Below are positions 46,040-58,759 of a stretch of DNA of 64,000 nucleotides, piece by piece (the stretch's first letter is position 1; every line of letters begins with the position of its first letter). This stretch comes from Volvox africanus (lineage: Eukaryota; Chlorophyta; Chlorophyceae; Chlamydomonadales; Volvocaceae). The position numbers and the translations under genes are program-made. The stretch lies in NCBI GenBank assembly GCA_030268105.1, contig BSDZ01000080.1:1302001-1366000 (forward strand). Reading direction: 5' to 3'. The notes under the pieces were generated by a model that saw nothing but the letters and a program-made list of their open reading frames with translations, did not search any database and had not been told where the DNA came from.

Positions 46040-49000
46040 AACTCACCAAGCAGCATCGCCGGCTCTTCGAAGAATGTCTTCCAGCCCAGCTTCGGCAGCG
46101 CCGCCGCCACACAGCTCACTCCGAACGACGCCCCCGCTCCCAGCCCCACCAGCGTGTTCATATCCGGGCGACCCGCAGCCAGGGCCTTCAGCCCCGAAAC
46201 CAGGATGTCGCGGCCCGGACCCAGCAGCGCCGCCGCGCTGAGGGCGGCGTTGAGGGGTACGGAATGCAGTACGTGCATCCAGCTCGGTGCGAAAGGTAGC
46301 GCGTGAGCCAGGTGGCCGAGGCTGCATACGGCTGCAAGGCTCCAAGCCACCACGAGGTCCAGGGAGGCCGCGCGGAGGCGGTCCACCTTGGCGGCGCGCT
46401 TGGCGGCTAGTGCAGCGGCGAGGGACGAGGAGGTGGTGGACGGGTCTCGAGGTTTGCAAGGGAAGCCGGCGGCGGAGAGAGCCTGCCGGGGTGGAGTCAG
46501 AGGAGATGGAATCGGAGAGGGTGGTGGGGAGGGGGTGGTGGGGAGGGGTTGATGGGGAGGGGATGTGTTGACATAACGATGTTCACGGAGATATCGTTCA
46601 TCAGTGCGAAGCGAACTAACCAAGTCGGTTTGGTGCCGAGTCATTGTTTAGTATGTACGAATGACTAATGCGCGCCAAATCGTGCAAGTGCGTAGGCGGA
46701 CGATTGTGCTACCGGCGCGTCAACCCGAATGATGACCAAATAGCTGAGATCGCTGATGACGAGGTACGAGCCGCAGCCCATAGAGTACGTACAGTCGTCG
46801 CCTTTGTCGATTCTAAGAAGTATGGCTTCAGGATGAAGCTTCGTGTGTCTCCTTTGCGCCTGGAATCAGTCAACAGCCCTGGCTGCCGATTTCAGTTAAC
46901 AAGATGAAAATCTTTTTTAAGATCAGGAGGAGTAGTTTATGTTTTATGCATTTCTACGACAGCGTAGGTGATAAGGTGTGTTTGTGTGTGCACGTGCGCG
47001 TGCGCGACGGTCTGTGAACCGAGACACGAGCATTACGGCTTATGATGAAGTACAGTGCACTGTTGATCGTGACCGTTAATGCAACTGATTTCGTTGTTGG
47101 TCCCACAACGCTACTAATGTTAGTTATGCAACTAGTGGTGTGCTTCCCCCTGGAGCTCATCACACAACAGCATGTAATGGCACTCATCGTACAGCGCACA
47201 TGCTTCTTTCCTTCTCCGCTTCAGCTGTGAAGATCGAAAAACATTTTGGCACCCGAGCTACCGTATCTTCGCAAATCGCCACCCCCCCCTGGATGTGCGC
47301 CATGCAATGCCGTATTATTAGGACTTACCATCGCCTGCGTACCCGGGTACGGCGTTCGTTGTGTTCAAATGTCAGTTATCGTAACGTTCGTTTCGTTATT
47401 CGTTTCGTTACCTGGTGTGTGCTCACTGGATTCGTTGGGTTCTTTTTCTCGTGAGAGTGTTTGAAGGTGGGCCGTACAAGGCCGTACAAGGCCGTACAAG
47501 GCCGTACAAGGCCGCTGTGTCCCACTGCAATTCCCCCCTGACCCCCCACCCCTATCCCCCGCCCCACACCACACGACAGCCAGCTCCGACTGTCAGGAGC
47601 GCTGCTGCTTTCGGCGAAGTTGTAGGCGCTGATATATTGTTTACACAAAAACCTCGACATACACACATGCATCACCCCCCACCCCCACCCCCACCCCCAC
47701 CATCACCTTGTAACACCAACACCAATGGGGCCACATTTGCGTCCTCCAGCACGCGCATGATTATTATAACCATGTGGGTGGACACATCCAAGCAAGCCCC
47801 AAATCCCGTAGCTTCTCTCGCAGCTTCAGCGTCACCCCTCTGCTTCCCCAATCACCACGTCCGTGTGTCCCCACCTCTACGGCATTACGACTGCCTCAGC
47901 TGCTACTGCGTCCTCCGCGGCCGCTCCATCGCCCCTACCTACTGCAACAGCCACTCAAGCCAGCCCCTTACGCCCTCCAGGTCGGCTGCCTCTTCCGCAC
48001 CTCCACATGCCGTACACATCTACCGAAATTTTGTACTTCAGATCTACCACGATATACCCCCCCTCCAGCCAGGCAACCTCAGTTCAGTCCCATCGCGCTC
48101 CAGATCAAGCCCCATCGGAGGAATCTCCGCTCATGTGATACAGTGTTGCCGTACAGCGTTACGGTGAGTACATCACATCACATCGAGATCCATGCCGTAC
48201 CGACTTCCGTATCGATCTCACTCCTCGGACTTCCCGTCGTTAGGGGAACGATTTGCCAAGGGAGGGCCCTATGGCTCAACGATTTGCCAAGAGAGGGCCC
48301 TATGGCTCAACGTGCACACGGGACTGAAAACCGGCATTCGATAGCGCCTACGACCGGAGACCGTGGCGGCGGCGGCGGCGGCGGCGGCAGCGGCAGCGGC
48401 GGTGGCAGAAATGCAAACAGGTCAGTGCTTTTGAAGACAAGTGACGGGGGCCGGGGGGACACAAGGCCTCATCATCACACACACACACACACACACATAC
48501 ACACACACACACGCACACCTCCTCCCCTCCCCCTCCCCACACGAACACATCTCCTGCTCTTTCCTCCACCTCACATACCCTCAGATCTCTTCACGCAGTA
48601 CAAGGAACTGTGCTCGGCCCCCTCACAGTCATACCCCCGCCCCCGTTCCCAGCTGCGGTACCTCCTCCAGCGTCTCCCTCCCTCCCTCCCTCTCTATTTT
48701 GCTCTTCGCTGACCCCCCCTGCGTCATTCCGCATTCATTGAAAATCTCTCCTAGGAGCATTTAAAAAAAACATGTTAGGCGAGCTACATCGCATCTGTTT
48801 GTTACCTTGTGTGGTACTTGGGGTTTGTTAGTTCATCGGTTACTTTATCCGTTTGTTTGTTTGTTTGTTTGTTTGTTTGTTTGTTTGTTTGTTTGTTTGT
48901 TTGTTTGTTTGTTTGTTTGTTTGTTTGTTTGTTTGTTTGTTTGTTTGTTTGTTTGTTTGTTTGTTTGTTTGTTTGTTTGTTTGTTTGTTTGTTTGTTTGT

Positions 49001-50257
49001 CCTATTTTGTGCACCTTCTTGCTTTGCAGTGCGCACACAACAGCAACGACTGCATCAAAACCCTACACGCACTACCAAACTTCAAGGTGCTCGGGTTTCG
49101 GAGCACTGGGGTGTCACGTCCGGACCGCCAGCACCCGCACCGAGTGCCACAAGCACACTCTCGAAACTATACTTCCAAGAACTTCTCAATCGAAAACAAA
49201 ATCGTAAAAAAATTTAATTAGGATAAAAAATTACCAATACTGGTGAAACCAAACAAACAAATTCATACCTTGAATAATACTTTTATTTGATGAGTAATGG
49301 CCGGCGTTCCTCAATACATATAACCCAACATACAACGAGGCACATTCCCATGTCCTCCCCTTCCCACCTGCGCAAGCTTCTCCCCCAGAGCCGCTAGCGC
49401 CCCGCCAGGTGTCGCCCTGCCGCCGCCGCCGCCGCCGCCGCTGTCACCAGTCCGTACTCCTCTTCCTCCTGCCCCTTCTCCCCGTGGAAGCCGCACCCTC
49501 ACGAGCGCCGTTTCCGTGGTTAGGTTGACGGAGGCGCTCGTGACCCCTGGCTGCGCCTCCAGGATCTTCTTAACGTGACTGACACAACCTCCACACCTCA
49601 TGCCTGCAGGGTTTTAAAAGGTGTGTTTGTGTTTGTGTTTGTGGTTATGTGCGGATAGGGGTGAGAATACCCTGTCAGAGAGTGATGCCAGCCTAAAACC
49701 AGCTCTGCCCAACCCCCCCCCGGCAACACTGCACGCAGCAGCACGCACAATCCCCAGGGTTTCGTTCTCCATAAAACCCTACAACCCTACCTTTATAACA
49801 AAATCCACCTAGAAAATTATAAGGATAAAGGAATTGATAACGCACCTCCAACATCCAGAAGGACAACTTCTTCTACGAAGTCGCTCCCCTCCGCGACATC
49901 CCCGAGCACATTCGCCGATGACCCCGGTCGCATCGAGGAAGGTCCGTCACCGCCACCTCCGCCACCTCCGCCAAAACCACCATATCCTCCTCCAGCTCCA
50001 AATCCCCCTCCAACATTGGCATTTGCGGCCTGGCTGGCTGCCACGCAGAATTGCGCTGTCGTCGCCACGACCGTTGAGCGGAGCAGCTGCCAGCCCCAGA
50101 CAGTATGTTGAGCATGTAATTTTGGAGCGCTGATATTTCCTGAGCTTGCTGCTGCGAGCGGCAAGACCATAAACCGGCATCGCCTCGCTGAATTGGTTAC
50201 TGCGTGCGCCGCGACGGGCCCGCGCGAGGCAGGCTGGCGCTGAGGAATTTGCGTCAT
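41904..50257 (-). CDS. PAA1: plastid-type copper-transporting P1B-ATPase (PAA1/HMA6-like)
   Basis: Nine exons in sense order: 50257-49846, 49603-49368, 46482-46047, 45690-45560, 45334-45071, 44658-44533, 44125-43877, 43618-42596, 42383-41904; 1,118 residues. A basic, acid-poor N-terminus suits a chloroplast transit peptide, followed by a Gly-rich stretch and a heavy-metal domain with GMRCGGC at about 138, the layout of Arabidopsis PAA1. Other landmarks are MNTLVGLGA in the first TM helices, [14 protein letters not shown] (actuator domain), CPC at 563-565 in the metal-binding helix, DKTGT with phospho-Asp607, [14 protein letters not shown], and YN and MGLSS in the last helices, the P1B-1 signature. 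The enzyme would pump Cu(I) across the envelope for plastocyanin and superoxide dismutase. PAA2/HMA8 is the alternative. Ala-rich loops lengthen it over plant homologues. Intron 2 is nearly 2.9 kb. Confidence 0.95.
44193..44305 (+). repeat. (GTGTAT)n microsatellite
   Basis: Near-perfect repeat of about 110 bp in intron 6 of the copper ATPase gene. It gives long His-Thr or Val-Cys frames that are not coding. Confidence 0.95.
47470..47515 (+). repeat. 10-bp tandem repeat (GGCCGTACAA)
   Basis: Four and a half perfect copies in intron 2 of the copper ATPase gene. Confidence 0.95.
48249..48310 (+). repeat. 31-bp tandem duplication
   Basis: Two adjacent 31-bp copies (CGATTTGCCAAG-R-GAGGG… ending ATGGCTCAA) differing at one base, in intron 2 of the copper ATPase gene; a recent slippage or duplication event. 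Confidence 0.95.
48851..49000 (+). repeat. (GTTT)n tetranucleotide array, about 37 units
   Basis: A perfect 150-bp array in intron 2 of the copper ATPase gene, (AAAC)n in the transcript. The spurious Val-Cys-Leu-Phe or Lys-Gln-Thr-Asn frames across it are not coding. Confidence 0.98.
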
Positions 50258-51023
50258 CCTAATTTTATAGTAATGGACGGTACATGTTTTAATTTAACCT
50301 TGCGCCAGACTCAGGTTAACCAACAGAAAATATAACACGTCCACGCAAAACTGACCAGTCTGCAGAATCCTGTGTAAATATCCGATCCAATAGCATAAAT
50401 GAGAAACGCCTGTCTTGAAACTTTTGTTAAGGCTAGACCATGGAAACGGTAGATCAGCTTTTAGGTTCCGGAGCGACCAAGCAAGAGGCAGGCCAGCTAC
50501 CCAGACTGTAACATTTCACTCTCAGCCGAAAAAAAACATCTTCTGAAGCAATTTTAGAATAAATAATTCATTTTCTTATTGGCGTTTTTGTCACATGCTA
50601 GCTAACAGCGAGTTTGGATAAGGCCTAGGCATGGTCAACGTTCGACGATTACACTGGCACACGAACGGCACCCGGCCAGTCCATTCACTTATGCGGTGTG
50701 GCACGGGATAGCACGGTCGCAAGCTGGCGAAGATCCTCGTTATGGCTGCGTTCTGAAAGTTTCTGCTGAACCTGGAGGCATTCGATATTCCTACATCTAA
50801 AAGACACATGACGCCTTCCCATTCCCCAACTTCCCATCCACCTCAGCCCCCAAACCCGCACGTGCAACTCCCGCACACACACCTCAGACACACGTGGCTC
50901 CGAAACCCGCACCCGCGCAACCCAGCTCTATTATGGCGATGGGAGGGAGGATGGGGATTGATAGGCATTCAGAGTAGGGCCCGGGAAGAATCCGAGAAGG
51001 GAGCGCTCTGCCGCTATTGCAGG

Positions 51024-51098
51024 GTGAGGGAGAGGGAGAGGGAGAGGGAGAGGGAGAGGGAGAGGGAGAGGGAGAGGGAGAGGGAGAGGGAGAGGGAG
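51024..51098 (+). repeat. (GAGGGA)n array
   Basis: About twelve perfect hexamer units in the spacer upstream of the copper ATPase gene. Confidence 0.95.
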
Positions 51099-52612
51099 GC
51101 CACTGCGTGTGACCTGTCATGCTGCACACACACACCTTACATGCGGCCTTTCGGGCTCTGACTCCCCCTGCCCGCCTCACGAATCCCACAATGGGGGCGT
51201 TCAGATAACAGATATAGAGACGTATCCGTACACAATCACATACACACACAATCACACGCACGCACGTGCGCCTCTATGCTTTCCGTGAGCTCTCCGCGTA
51301 CCGGAGCCCAGCTCACAGCACCAGACATCTAATGGCACTGCCTCAGACATGGCCGTGTCCTTCCTCGAAATCAGAAATCCCCTTTTCCTCCACTATTTCT
51401 CTCTCTTTCTCTGCCCCTCTCTCGGCCCTCCACACCACATATGGCCTCAATCGTTTCTCTTAAGCTCCTGTCTCCCTCGTACAAGATTCGGTACATCAAG
51501 ATCCCGTACATCGTGACACTTATATCGTGACACTTACGTGCTTGGACGAGTAGAACTCAATCGGAGATCTGGAGGCGGCGCACTGGATCAACCGTTTACA
51601 GGTGCTTGCAAATCGTACAGAGTACGAATATGTACGGTGAGGAACACGTCAGCGTGGAGGCAACATGTGGCAACATCCAGATTGGACCATGCTAGCAGGG
51701 AACCACCGAAATGCCAAACCATGTCGATTTCAAGTTTTTACGTCGTACTACAGCATAGCACAGCACGGGAAGCACCGGAACCATCCCGCATCCCGCATCC
51801 CCATTCTGTGGCTCTGGTGGTCAGATAGCGATCGCACTGCTCCTTCCACTTGTACCTGATAATGTTTTTTTAACCCAATTCCCGAGACTCATGCGAGTGA
51901 AGTACGGCAGCTATGGGAAACAGCAGCCAGGCACATACCTCTCATGAACGTCGTGCAAGCAAAGTTTTGCAGCCCCACCTATTCGTGGAGGATCAAACCT
52001 CTCACTTCTCAAATGGTACGGGAAGTGTTTCGCAACCGCACGTTTCGGAATGGCACGTTTGATTACCGCGAACTGAACTGTACGGCACTTCGTTTCGTTT
52101 TGGGAATCGGGTTGGTGTCTTTTACTTTCATTTTCGGTGCTGTTCTGATGTCATGATCCATTCTGTTGTGCATCCAGACAATACCTCTGCAAATATATGC
52201 TTGTACTGACGCCCAACCATCAACCACCAACCGATAAGAATTAAAGAGAGCTCTAGGGGAACGGGGTTACATGAGCACAAACCACTTCGAAGACATGACA
52301 CCCCTACCGAAGATCCTTAGTTTCATCGCAATTTTGAGAAAATGCTTCGTCGCTCCGTCTTCATTATCGGCACGTGAAGCACATTCCCCCATCTCCTCCT
52401 TTCCCCCGCCCTTCCCCCAATACACACACACACACACCGGGTGTGGTGTTTTAGCACGGCCTTCTACCCGCTCCGCAACGCCACTCCTCTCACTTTTTAA
52501 CCGATCTGCAAATTTCCAAATAAGGCAACAGTGGAGTCAGGCCGCGAGTGGCTTCAGGCAATCACAGCGAATCAGGCAACGGGCTTCGTCAGGTTACCGA
52601 TGTTTCTTTGAC

Positions 52613-52935
52613 ATAATATAATATAATATAATATAATATAATATAATATAATATAATATAATATAATATAATATAATATAATATAATATAATATAATATA
52701 ATATAATATAATATAATATAATATAATATAATATAATATAATATAATATAATATAATATAATATAATATAATATAATATAATATAATATAATATAATATA
52801 ATATAATATAATATAATATAATTTAATATAATATAATACAATATAATACAATACAATACAATACAATACAATACAATACAATACAATACAATACAATACA
52901 ATATAATATAATATAATATATAATACAATATAATA
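52613..52935 (+). repeat. (TATAA)n / (TACAA)n pentanucleotide array
   Basis: About 42 ATAAT/TATAA units followed by a block in which T is replaced by C (ACAAT), then mixed units. It lies just downstream of the last recognisable PRP31 exon and is traversed by a spurious Tyr-Ile-Leu frame. Confidence 0.97.
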
Positions 52936-53082
52936 TGCTCAAGAAGGCTTAGATGCGAAATTGTGTTGTTTCGTTTTGCGTTACGTTCAAGGGTCGAGAA
53001 TAATGGAGGTCGTGCGACTCGCAGATGCGATGCGCCAACGCAAGTGCACGGTCGGTATACGGCATACGTAACATGTACGAAC

Positions 53083-56000
53083 CTGAATCCACCGAATTGG
53101 CTGAAGTATGACTGCGTGCCGTCTTTCGTGTCCAGGTCCATTCCGAAGCGCGCGGACGGGTTTTCCAACTCAATGCCCTGTGTGTGTATAGTGTGTAGTA
53201 CACCAAGTGTAGTACAGTGGGGGATGTTACAAGTCGTATTCCTGTTAGCAAGAGGGATATGACTTAAAAGCCCAATCACATGCTCACACCACCGCGTGTA
53301 TTACGATAAAGATTATTATAGTACAAAGTACATATTATAGTACATATTGCCATCCTTCCATTTACCGTTGTTTCGCCATTCACTTTTTTGTCCTGTAGCA
53401 GCTCCCATGTACGGGGCCTTATGAACATGAAGTAAAATTGTGACCCATGGGACTCCGCAGATGCAACTAAGAACCCTGATGCCCGTTTTCATATGATGCT
53501 ACATATGTTTGTTTTCACTTTATCGTAAAACATTTATTTTGATTTCTTTAGTTTTTACCCAGTATAAATGATAGGGCCCACCTGCACCGGCGTGAAGGCT
53601 AGCGACGAGGACAACCCGGATGTAGCCCCGCTGCTGCCGTACATCCGTGCCTTGAACTTCTTTTGCGCCTTAGCGCTGAGCTTCTGTTTCTGCTGGGAAG
53701 CGACGATCCTCAACCGACCGCTGCCCTCCTTTCCCAACACACCCAGACCGATGACCTGCAATATGATTAATGTAATGTACGGCATTAGTTACGGAAATAT
53801 TTTAAGTTGTGACGAAACCCCAAGCGAGGAGGAGGGGGATGGGGATGGGGAGGGGAAGGGCAGTCCTAATAAGCAGGGGGCCAGATAAGAGTGTGTGAAA
53901 AAGTGAATGTAGGCCTTACACGCACACACACACACACACCCCACCCACATCGTCTCCGTCCACCCACTCCTCCTCCGCTTTGTTGAACATCATTCGGTTG
54001 GCGGCCTTCCGCATGTCGGTTAGTCCGTACCGCTCCTTCATCTTCCGCAGCCGCCGCCCGCCACGACGTTTTTTTACCTGGTGGGTTTCGGTACCGGTGG
54101 GAAGCGGGGGAAGATGAGGAGGATACGGCGCCCGTGATACGGTATCCACAACACACAAGGATAACAATACAGGACTCATGGTACGGCAACCCATGAACCC
54201 GACATCAGGGATCTGACGATTTGGTCGTACGAATGGCGCCGGACCGCCTAAATCCCATCTCACCCATACGTCGTACACGGAGCTTCTTAGAGCGCCGCTG
54301 CCGGTGGTGTCGTGTTCGTTGGTGATTGGGTAATGTGTTTTCTGTTTAACCGCCCACCCCCCTTTCCCCTTTTGACCTGCTCTTCCCCGGCTCTCCCCCC
54401 CCCGCCTCCCCGCCTCCGGGGATGAGCAAACCCCGTTCCCCCAGCCCCCGGCCACCCACCTCTGCATCTGGTACCGGCAGCGGCTTTACTTGCTTCGCCG
54501 GCGGGGGCTCCTGCCACTTCTCAATCTTTCGAAGGACCTCGGCCCTCATTTCCGCACCGTAGGTGCCCTGTAGCAGTAGCAGCAGCAGTAGCAGCAGCAG
54601 TAGCAGTAGCAGCAGTAGCAGCAGCAGTTTACTTAGGTAACCAGTTACTTTTCGTAACCAAAAGCATTATTTGGACTTCAGAAGCCGTAACCAGGAAAAT
54701 TGGCCAGGACTTGGGATGGTTACTCGTGGTGGATGGTACAAGGTGTACGATCCTGCTGGGATGTGTACGGGTAATAATGATAATAAAAATGGCCTAAGAG
54801 CATTTCACCAAATATTTGAAAACCTTCCAATGGGTAATATTTGCAGGTGGATTTTATAGAGTACAACGATTGTATTGAGGGGTTCTCAAGATGTCAGCCC
54901 TGGTTCATCAAGGAACCCCTCCCACTGCTGGGGCATAGGGCCCAAATCTCGTTCTCAAATCGTTACTTGACCTGTACCCAAAACCAGGCTCCCAAAAATG
55001 AAGAATTATCACAGCAGCAGTAGCAGTAGCAGCAGCAGCAGCAAAAGCCACCGCAGCCGCGAAGATGCCGGCCGAAAAACCAATAGAAACACAACGTGCC
55101 CCTTGAAAAACTAAAACTAAAACTAAAACTAAACAAAATGATATGTATTTATGTACGTACTATATGTACCAGGAGCATACCTTAATTTTCAGAAAAGTTA
55201 TGGAATGATATCTAATTATATTTTTTATATTTATTAATATGTTATGAAATTATATAAACATCTTACATTCATAAATTGTCGTACTCACCGTAGGATCTTC
55301 GCCGTACGCGTCCTTCCGTGCGAGCAAAGTGCCCTTGGCTGCAATGAGGCGCGCCGCCTTGCTTCTAAGGGAGGGAGGGGTTTGGGCGAGGATGGGGCAG
55401 CTGCTGATGAAGCCCTGATGGGGCTGCGCGGTGCTGGCGCTGAAGCCCGCCAGCGTCTTCCGTTTAGCGCCCAGCGACTGAAGTGGCGCGCGCGAAAATG
55501 GGGGGCGGGGGGGGGAAACCGGGGAGGGGACGGGGAGGGAGTGTGTCTGTCTGCGTGTATGCGTGCCTGTTAAATGCGTTCCAAACCTACTTATAGGAAA
55601 CAGAAAAACACAAATTACCCCGGGAAACCCAGGAGTAAACCCTCTGCGGGAAGGGGTGAGGAGCAGGGAAGGCGGGAGGAGGTGGGAGATCCAGGGAATG
55701 TGCAACACGTATGGAAATAACCCCTTCAATACACACACACATACACACACATACGCACTTCATGCGCTATGTCATGAAAGAAATGGAATTGGGGACCCAA
55801 CCATCAGGACAGGGCCACACGCCGGGACAGATATGCACATCGGTGAAAGAGAGAGAGTGAGTGTGTGTGTTTCAGCTGATGGCCGTACGGTCACGCACGG
55901 TGCACCTTTCAATCCCACTCACACCTGCATCAGGGTCTCGTTTATTCCTCCCAACATCCAACTTCCTCCCTCCCTCCCTCCCTCCCCCCCTCCCCCTGAC

Positions 56001-57134
56001 GGCCCCCCGAGAGCGCACCTGAATGTTACACGACGGCATTCGGGACAGCGCCAGCAGGCCCCCCGCCACACCCATGAGCTTGGCAGCGATCTCCGTACCC
56101 ACCACCGCCGACAGATTCGGAGCCACCTCATTCATCTTGCTTTCCACAAACTGAAGGACCTGCGAGAAGCGGTTGGTGGTTGGAGTTTGATGGTTAGGAT
56201 TAGCAACGGAGTAACCGATGGGATCCTGACGGGCGTGATTGGATGGGTGTGGGGGATTGGATTATGAAAGGCAACCGGCGGTTATCAGTCCCTGGTACGA
56301 CATACCCACCGTTCTCTTGTCTTCATCTAATTGAACTGCCATCTCGCAGCCCGCCAGCACCCGGGAGAGCGCCTCGTCGTCCAGGGGCTTGCCTGTCAGG
56401 AGAGCGGGAGCCGCGGGGGTGGTGGGGTGGTGGGGTGGGGAGAGGAAGAAGAAAGAGGGGAAGGCATCCCTGCCATTCCAAGGCTGCCGTACAACGTATA
56501 ATGCGTAATAGTGTCCGGTAATGTCCATAGTGTTCCTGTCTGCGGGAAGATCAATTATCGAAGTAACCCACAAAAAATGGAAATTAAGTATTATAATCGT
56601 TCTTCGCTCAGAGGAAGCATTAACTCTTAAAGCTACAAAAAACAGCTTGGGTAATTTTCATTGGAACGTTTCCTGAATCCACTCAAACAGAACCTAGAGG
56701 TTCCCGATACATTTAGTTTTCTTCCACGCTACATTTCCCCGCTTTCAAGATTTCCATCCCACCCGCACATTTCTCCCCCTTTTCGTCTCACAACCCTAGA
56801 CGGGGGAAAGCAAATACCCAGTCACCCACCCGACGTGGTGGTCGCGGTGACGGTCACGACCATCACTGTGGCCGCCGGCAACATGTCGTCGAGGGGCACC
56901 AACGTCAAATCCATTTCGTTTCCGATTCGTTGTACCACTCGCGCGTAGTCCAGGGGGTGGTGCACCAGCGACTCCAGCTCGGGGAACTTGGGCCGGTACT
57001 TGTCCCGAATGAAGGTGTGCACAACCGCAATCTCGTTGTCGATGTCAACTGCCAGACGGTTGCACTCCACGAGCAACCTGCGTGCGTGCGTGTCGGCGGT
57101 GGTCGGTGTGCGTGTATGTGTGCGTGTATGTGTA

Positions 57135-57167
<33 letters not shown>

Positions 57168-58319
57168 TTTTGAGGCGGAGGGTGTTTTGAAGGGGAAAAA
57201 GGGGCCGGGCGTTGCCGTGGGAATGTGCTGGGGAAATGAAGATAAACATACGCAGAGACGCCATGACATCCGCCACCACGCCCCCCTACAAAAATCAGTA
57301 CAAGGTCTTCTGTATTCGCATACCCCTCATCTCCCCCCTCGCCTTCGCCCCTCCCCTCCCCGGGACGGAGACGTCATCCTCCACCATTGCCGTCAGGAAG
57401 TGTATACACACTTGGTAGCAGCGTCTCTACAGCGGCAGTACCAGGTTTCGTGTATTCGACTTCCTTCATCTCCCCACCATTCTCCTAAGCCTCCAAACCC
57501 TAAGCCTCTAAAACCCCCACCATTCCCCTGATCCCTCCTTCGCTTACTTGTACGTCGGGTCATCTTCCAGCGGCCCCGCGGCTCTCCGGTCCGCCCCGCC
57601 ACCCGTCGTGGAGGCAGCTTCCTCAAGAGCGGTCCGCACCCGCTGCAGAAATAGAAAGTAGCAGTAGCAGTAGCAATATTTGCAGTAGCAGTAGCTGTGC
57701 CAACAGCAATAGCAACACGAAGGGAACAAAGTTTGACCCCTCCGTTAAGGACACTCCCTCCACACCCCTAACTGGCAATGACGGGGAGGAAGGAGGCCCG
57801 TGGTTATCCAGCACACCACACCTGCAGCACTTCGCTGTACCGTGGTTCGCTTGTTAGCTTCGCCACTCCTGAGAGGTCGTCAAAATTCAGCGCTTCGATG
57901 TCGTCCATCTGTATGTAAGACCCAAGGGGATTTGGGTCGTCGCGTAAAGTATATACAGGTCGCAGGGGAAATGCGACAGAGGGGACGCGGACGCGGAGTG
58001 CTTGGCAGCGGCTCGCGGCGGGTAACCAGCAACAACAAAGATGTGCCGCAAGCTGCAATTGTATGCGCACAATGTTACGGTTTGCAAGCGCTAAGCTAAA
58101 CTACAATGGAGCAGTCTCGTCGTGTCTCTATGTATAAGGGGTGTCAAACTGCATGTTCAGTGAAAAGGTCAGGAAAGGCTGTTCAATGTTTTCTGTAAGG
58201 TAGATGCTTGTTCTCACCCCGTCATCTGCCTCCTCCTCTGACTGCTCCGACTCGGGCCCAGGTTCATCCTCGGAAAGGTCTTCCAAATCGGCGAGGAAGC
58301 TCTCCGCCAAAGTTGCCAT
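53083..58319 (-). CDS. PRP31: pre-mRNA splicing factor PRP31 (U4/U6 snRNP), final codons unresolved
   Basis: Eleven exons in sense order: 58319-58218, 57908-57822, 57642-57548, 57077-56830, 56392-56310, 56159-56019, 55477-55289, 54567-54460, 54077-53949, 53755-53582, 53177-53083; about 484 residues, close to the usual length. PRP31 binds the 15.5K–U4 snRNA complex and holds the U4/U6.U5 tri-snRNP together in the nucleus. Diagnostic segments are [19 protein letters not shown], the NOP domain core [34 protein letters not shown]-like basic [57 protein letters not shown] and the terminal [14 protein letters not shown]. The frame would run on into the (TATAA)n array; a donor CAG|GTTCGT at 53083/53082 suggests one more tiny exon that I cannot place. 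It is divergent from the prolyl hydroxylase gene. Confidence 0.95.
54569..55045. repeat. segment bracketed by two (AGC/AGT)n microsatellites in PRP31 intron 7
   Basis: (AGY)n tracts at 54569-54627 and 55013-55045 flank about 385 bp of AT-richer sequence with no recognised content. This would fit an insertion that split one microsatellite, but no terminal repeats were identified. Confidence 0.5.
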
Positions 58320-58759
58320 CTCGACTGAATCGCGCGAGGGAAAGCCGGCAACGAAATAGTCGTTTTCTTTTAACAATCCCCAAAGAACAATAACGGATCT
58401 GTTATTGACAAAAGCAGCTTTAATAATCAGTAATTTTAGGTCCTTTAACAACTGCTTCCAATCGTCAGTGTCAAAAGTATGGTGGTATTCGAATGAGCTT
58501 CAGCTAGCAAGCATATATCGCTCAATGTCACTTAAATTTGTAAGGCAACAGCCTCTATCTGCGGCCTCTGTCTTAACGTTTCCTTGGAAAACGGTAAACT
58601 GACTTGTACAGCAAAAAACTACCTTCGTCCAGTTCTCCACTTCTACAGTCCTCAACACTTCATATCTATAACTGCGATTTGGGTCATCCAGGGCTGCGTT
58701 TGTGATCTGGATCCCATATTGTTAAGCTATTTTTCGTGTGGTTCGTAATTCTTAACACG
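58320..58759. promoter_or_regulatory. divergent intergenic region between PRP31 and the prolyl 4-hydroxylase gene
   Basis: 440 bp between opposed start codons, which must contain both 5' UTRs and promoter elements. It is AT-richer than the flanking exons; no specific motif could be assigned. Confidence 0.5.

Larger units (their letters stand above)
50258..53082. other. 2.8-kb region between PRP31 and the copper ATPase gene
   Basis: Both flanking genes are on the minus strand, so this stretch should hold the last codons and 3' UTR of PRP31 and the promoter of the ATPase gene. It contains (GAGGGA)n at 51024-51098 and a (TATAA)n array at 52613-52935. No other gene was recognised. Confidence 0.5.

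Noticed and set aside
47415..48712. Plus-strand frames of 250 and 312 codons in intron 2 of the copper ATPase gene
   Set aside because: Ser/Pro/Thr/His-rich translations of C-rich and (CA)n sequence, with no domain, conserved motif or splice continuity.
48807..49221. Cys-Leu-Phe-Val and Lys-Gln-Thr-Asn repeat proteins
   Set aside because: Translations of the perfect (GTTT)n array.
52572..53279. A 235-codon minus-strand frame as a long PRP31 C-terminus
   Set aside because: Only the first ~31 codons resemble PRP31; the rest is (TATAA)n translation, and PRP31 proteins end just after the FSQFGGF segment.
58736..58759. Upstream alternative start for the prolyl 4-hydroxylase
   Set aside because: It needs a GTG start; the ATG at 58760 precedes a normal signal anchor directly.
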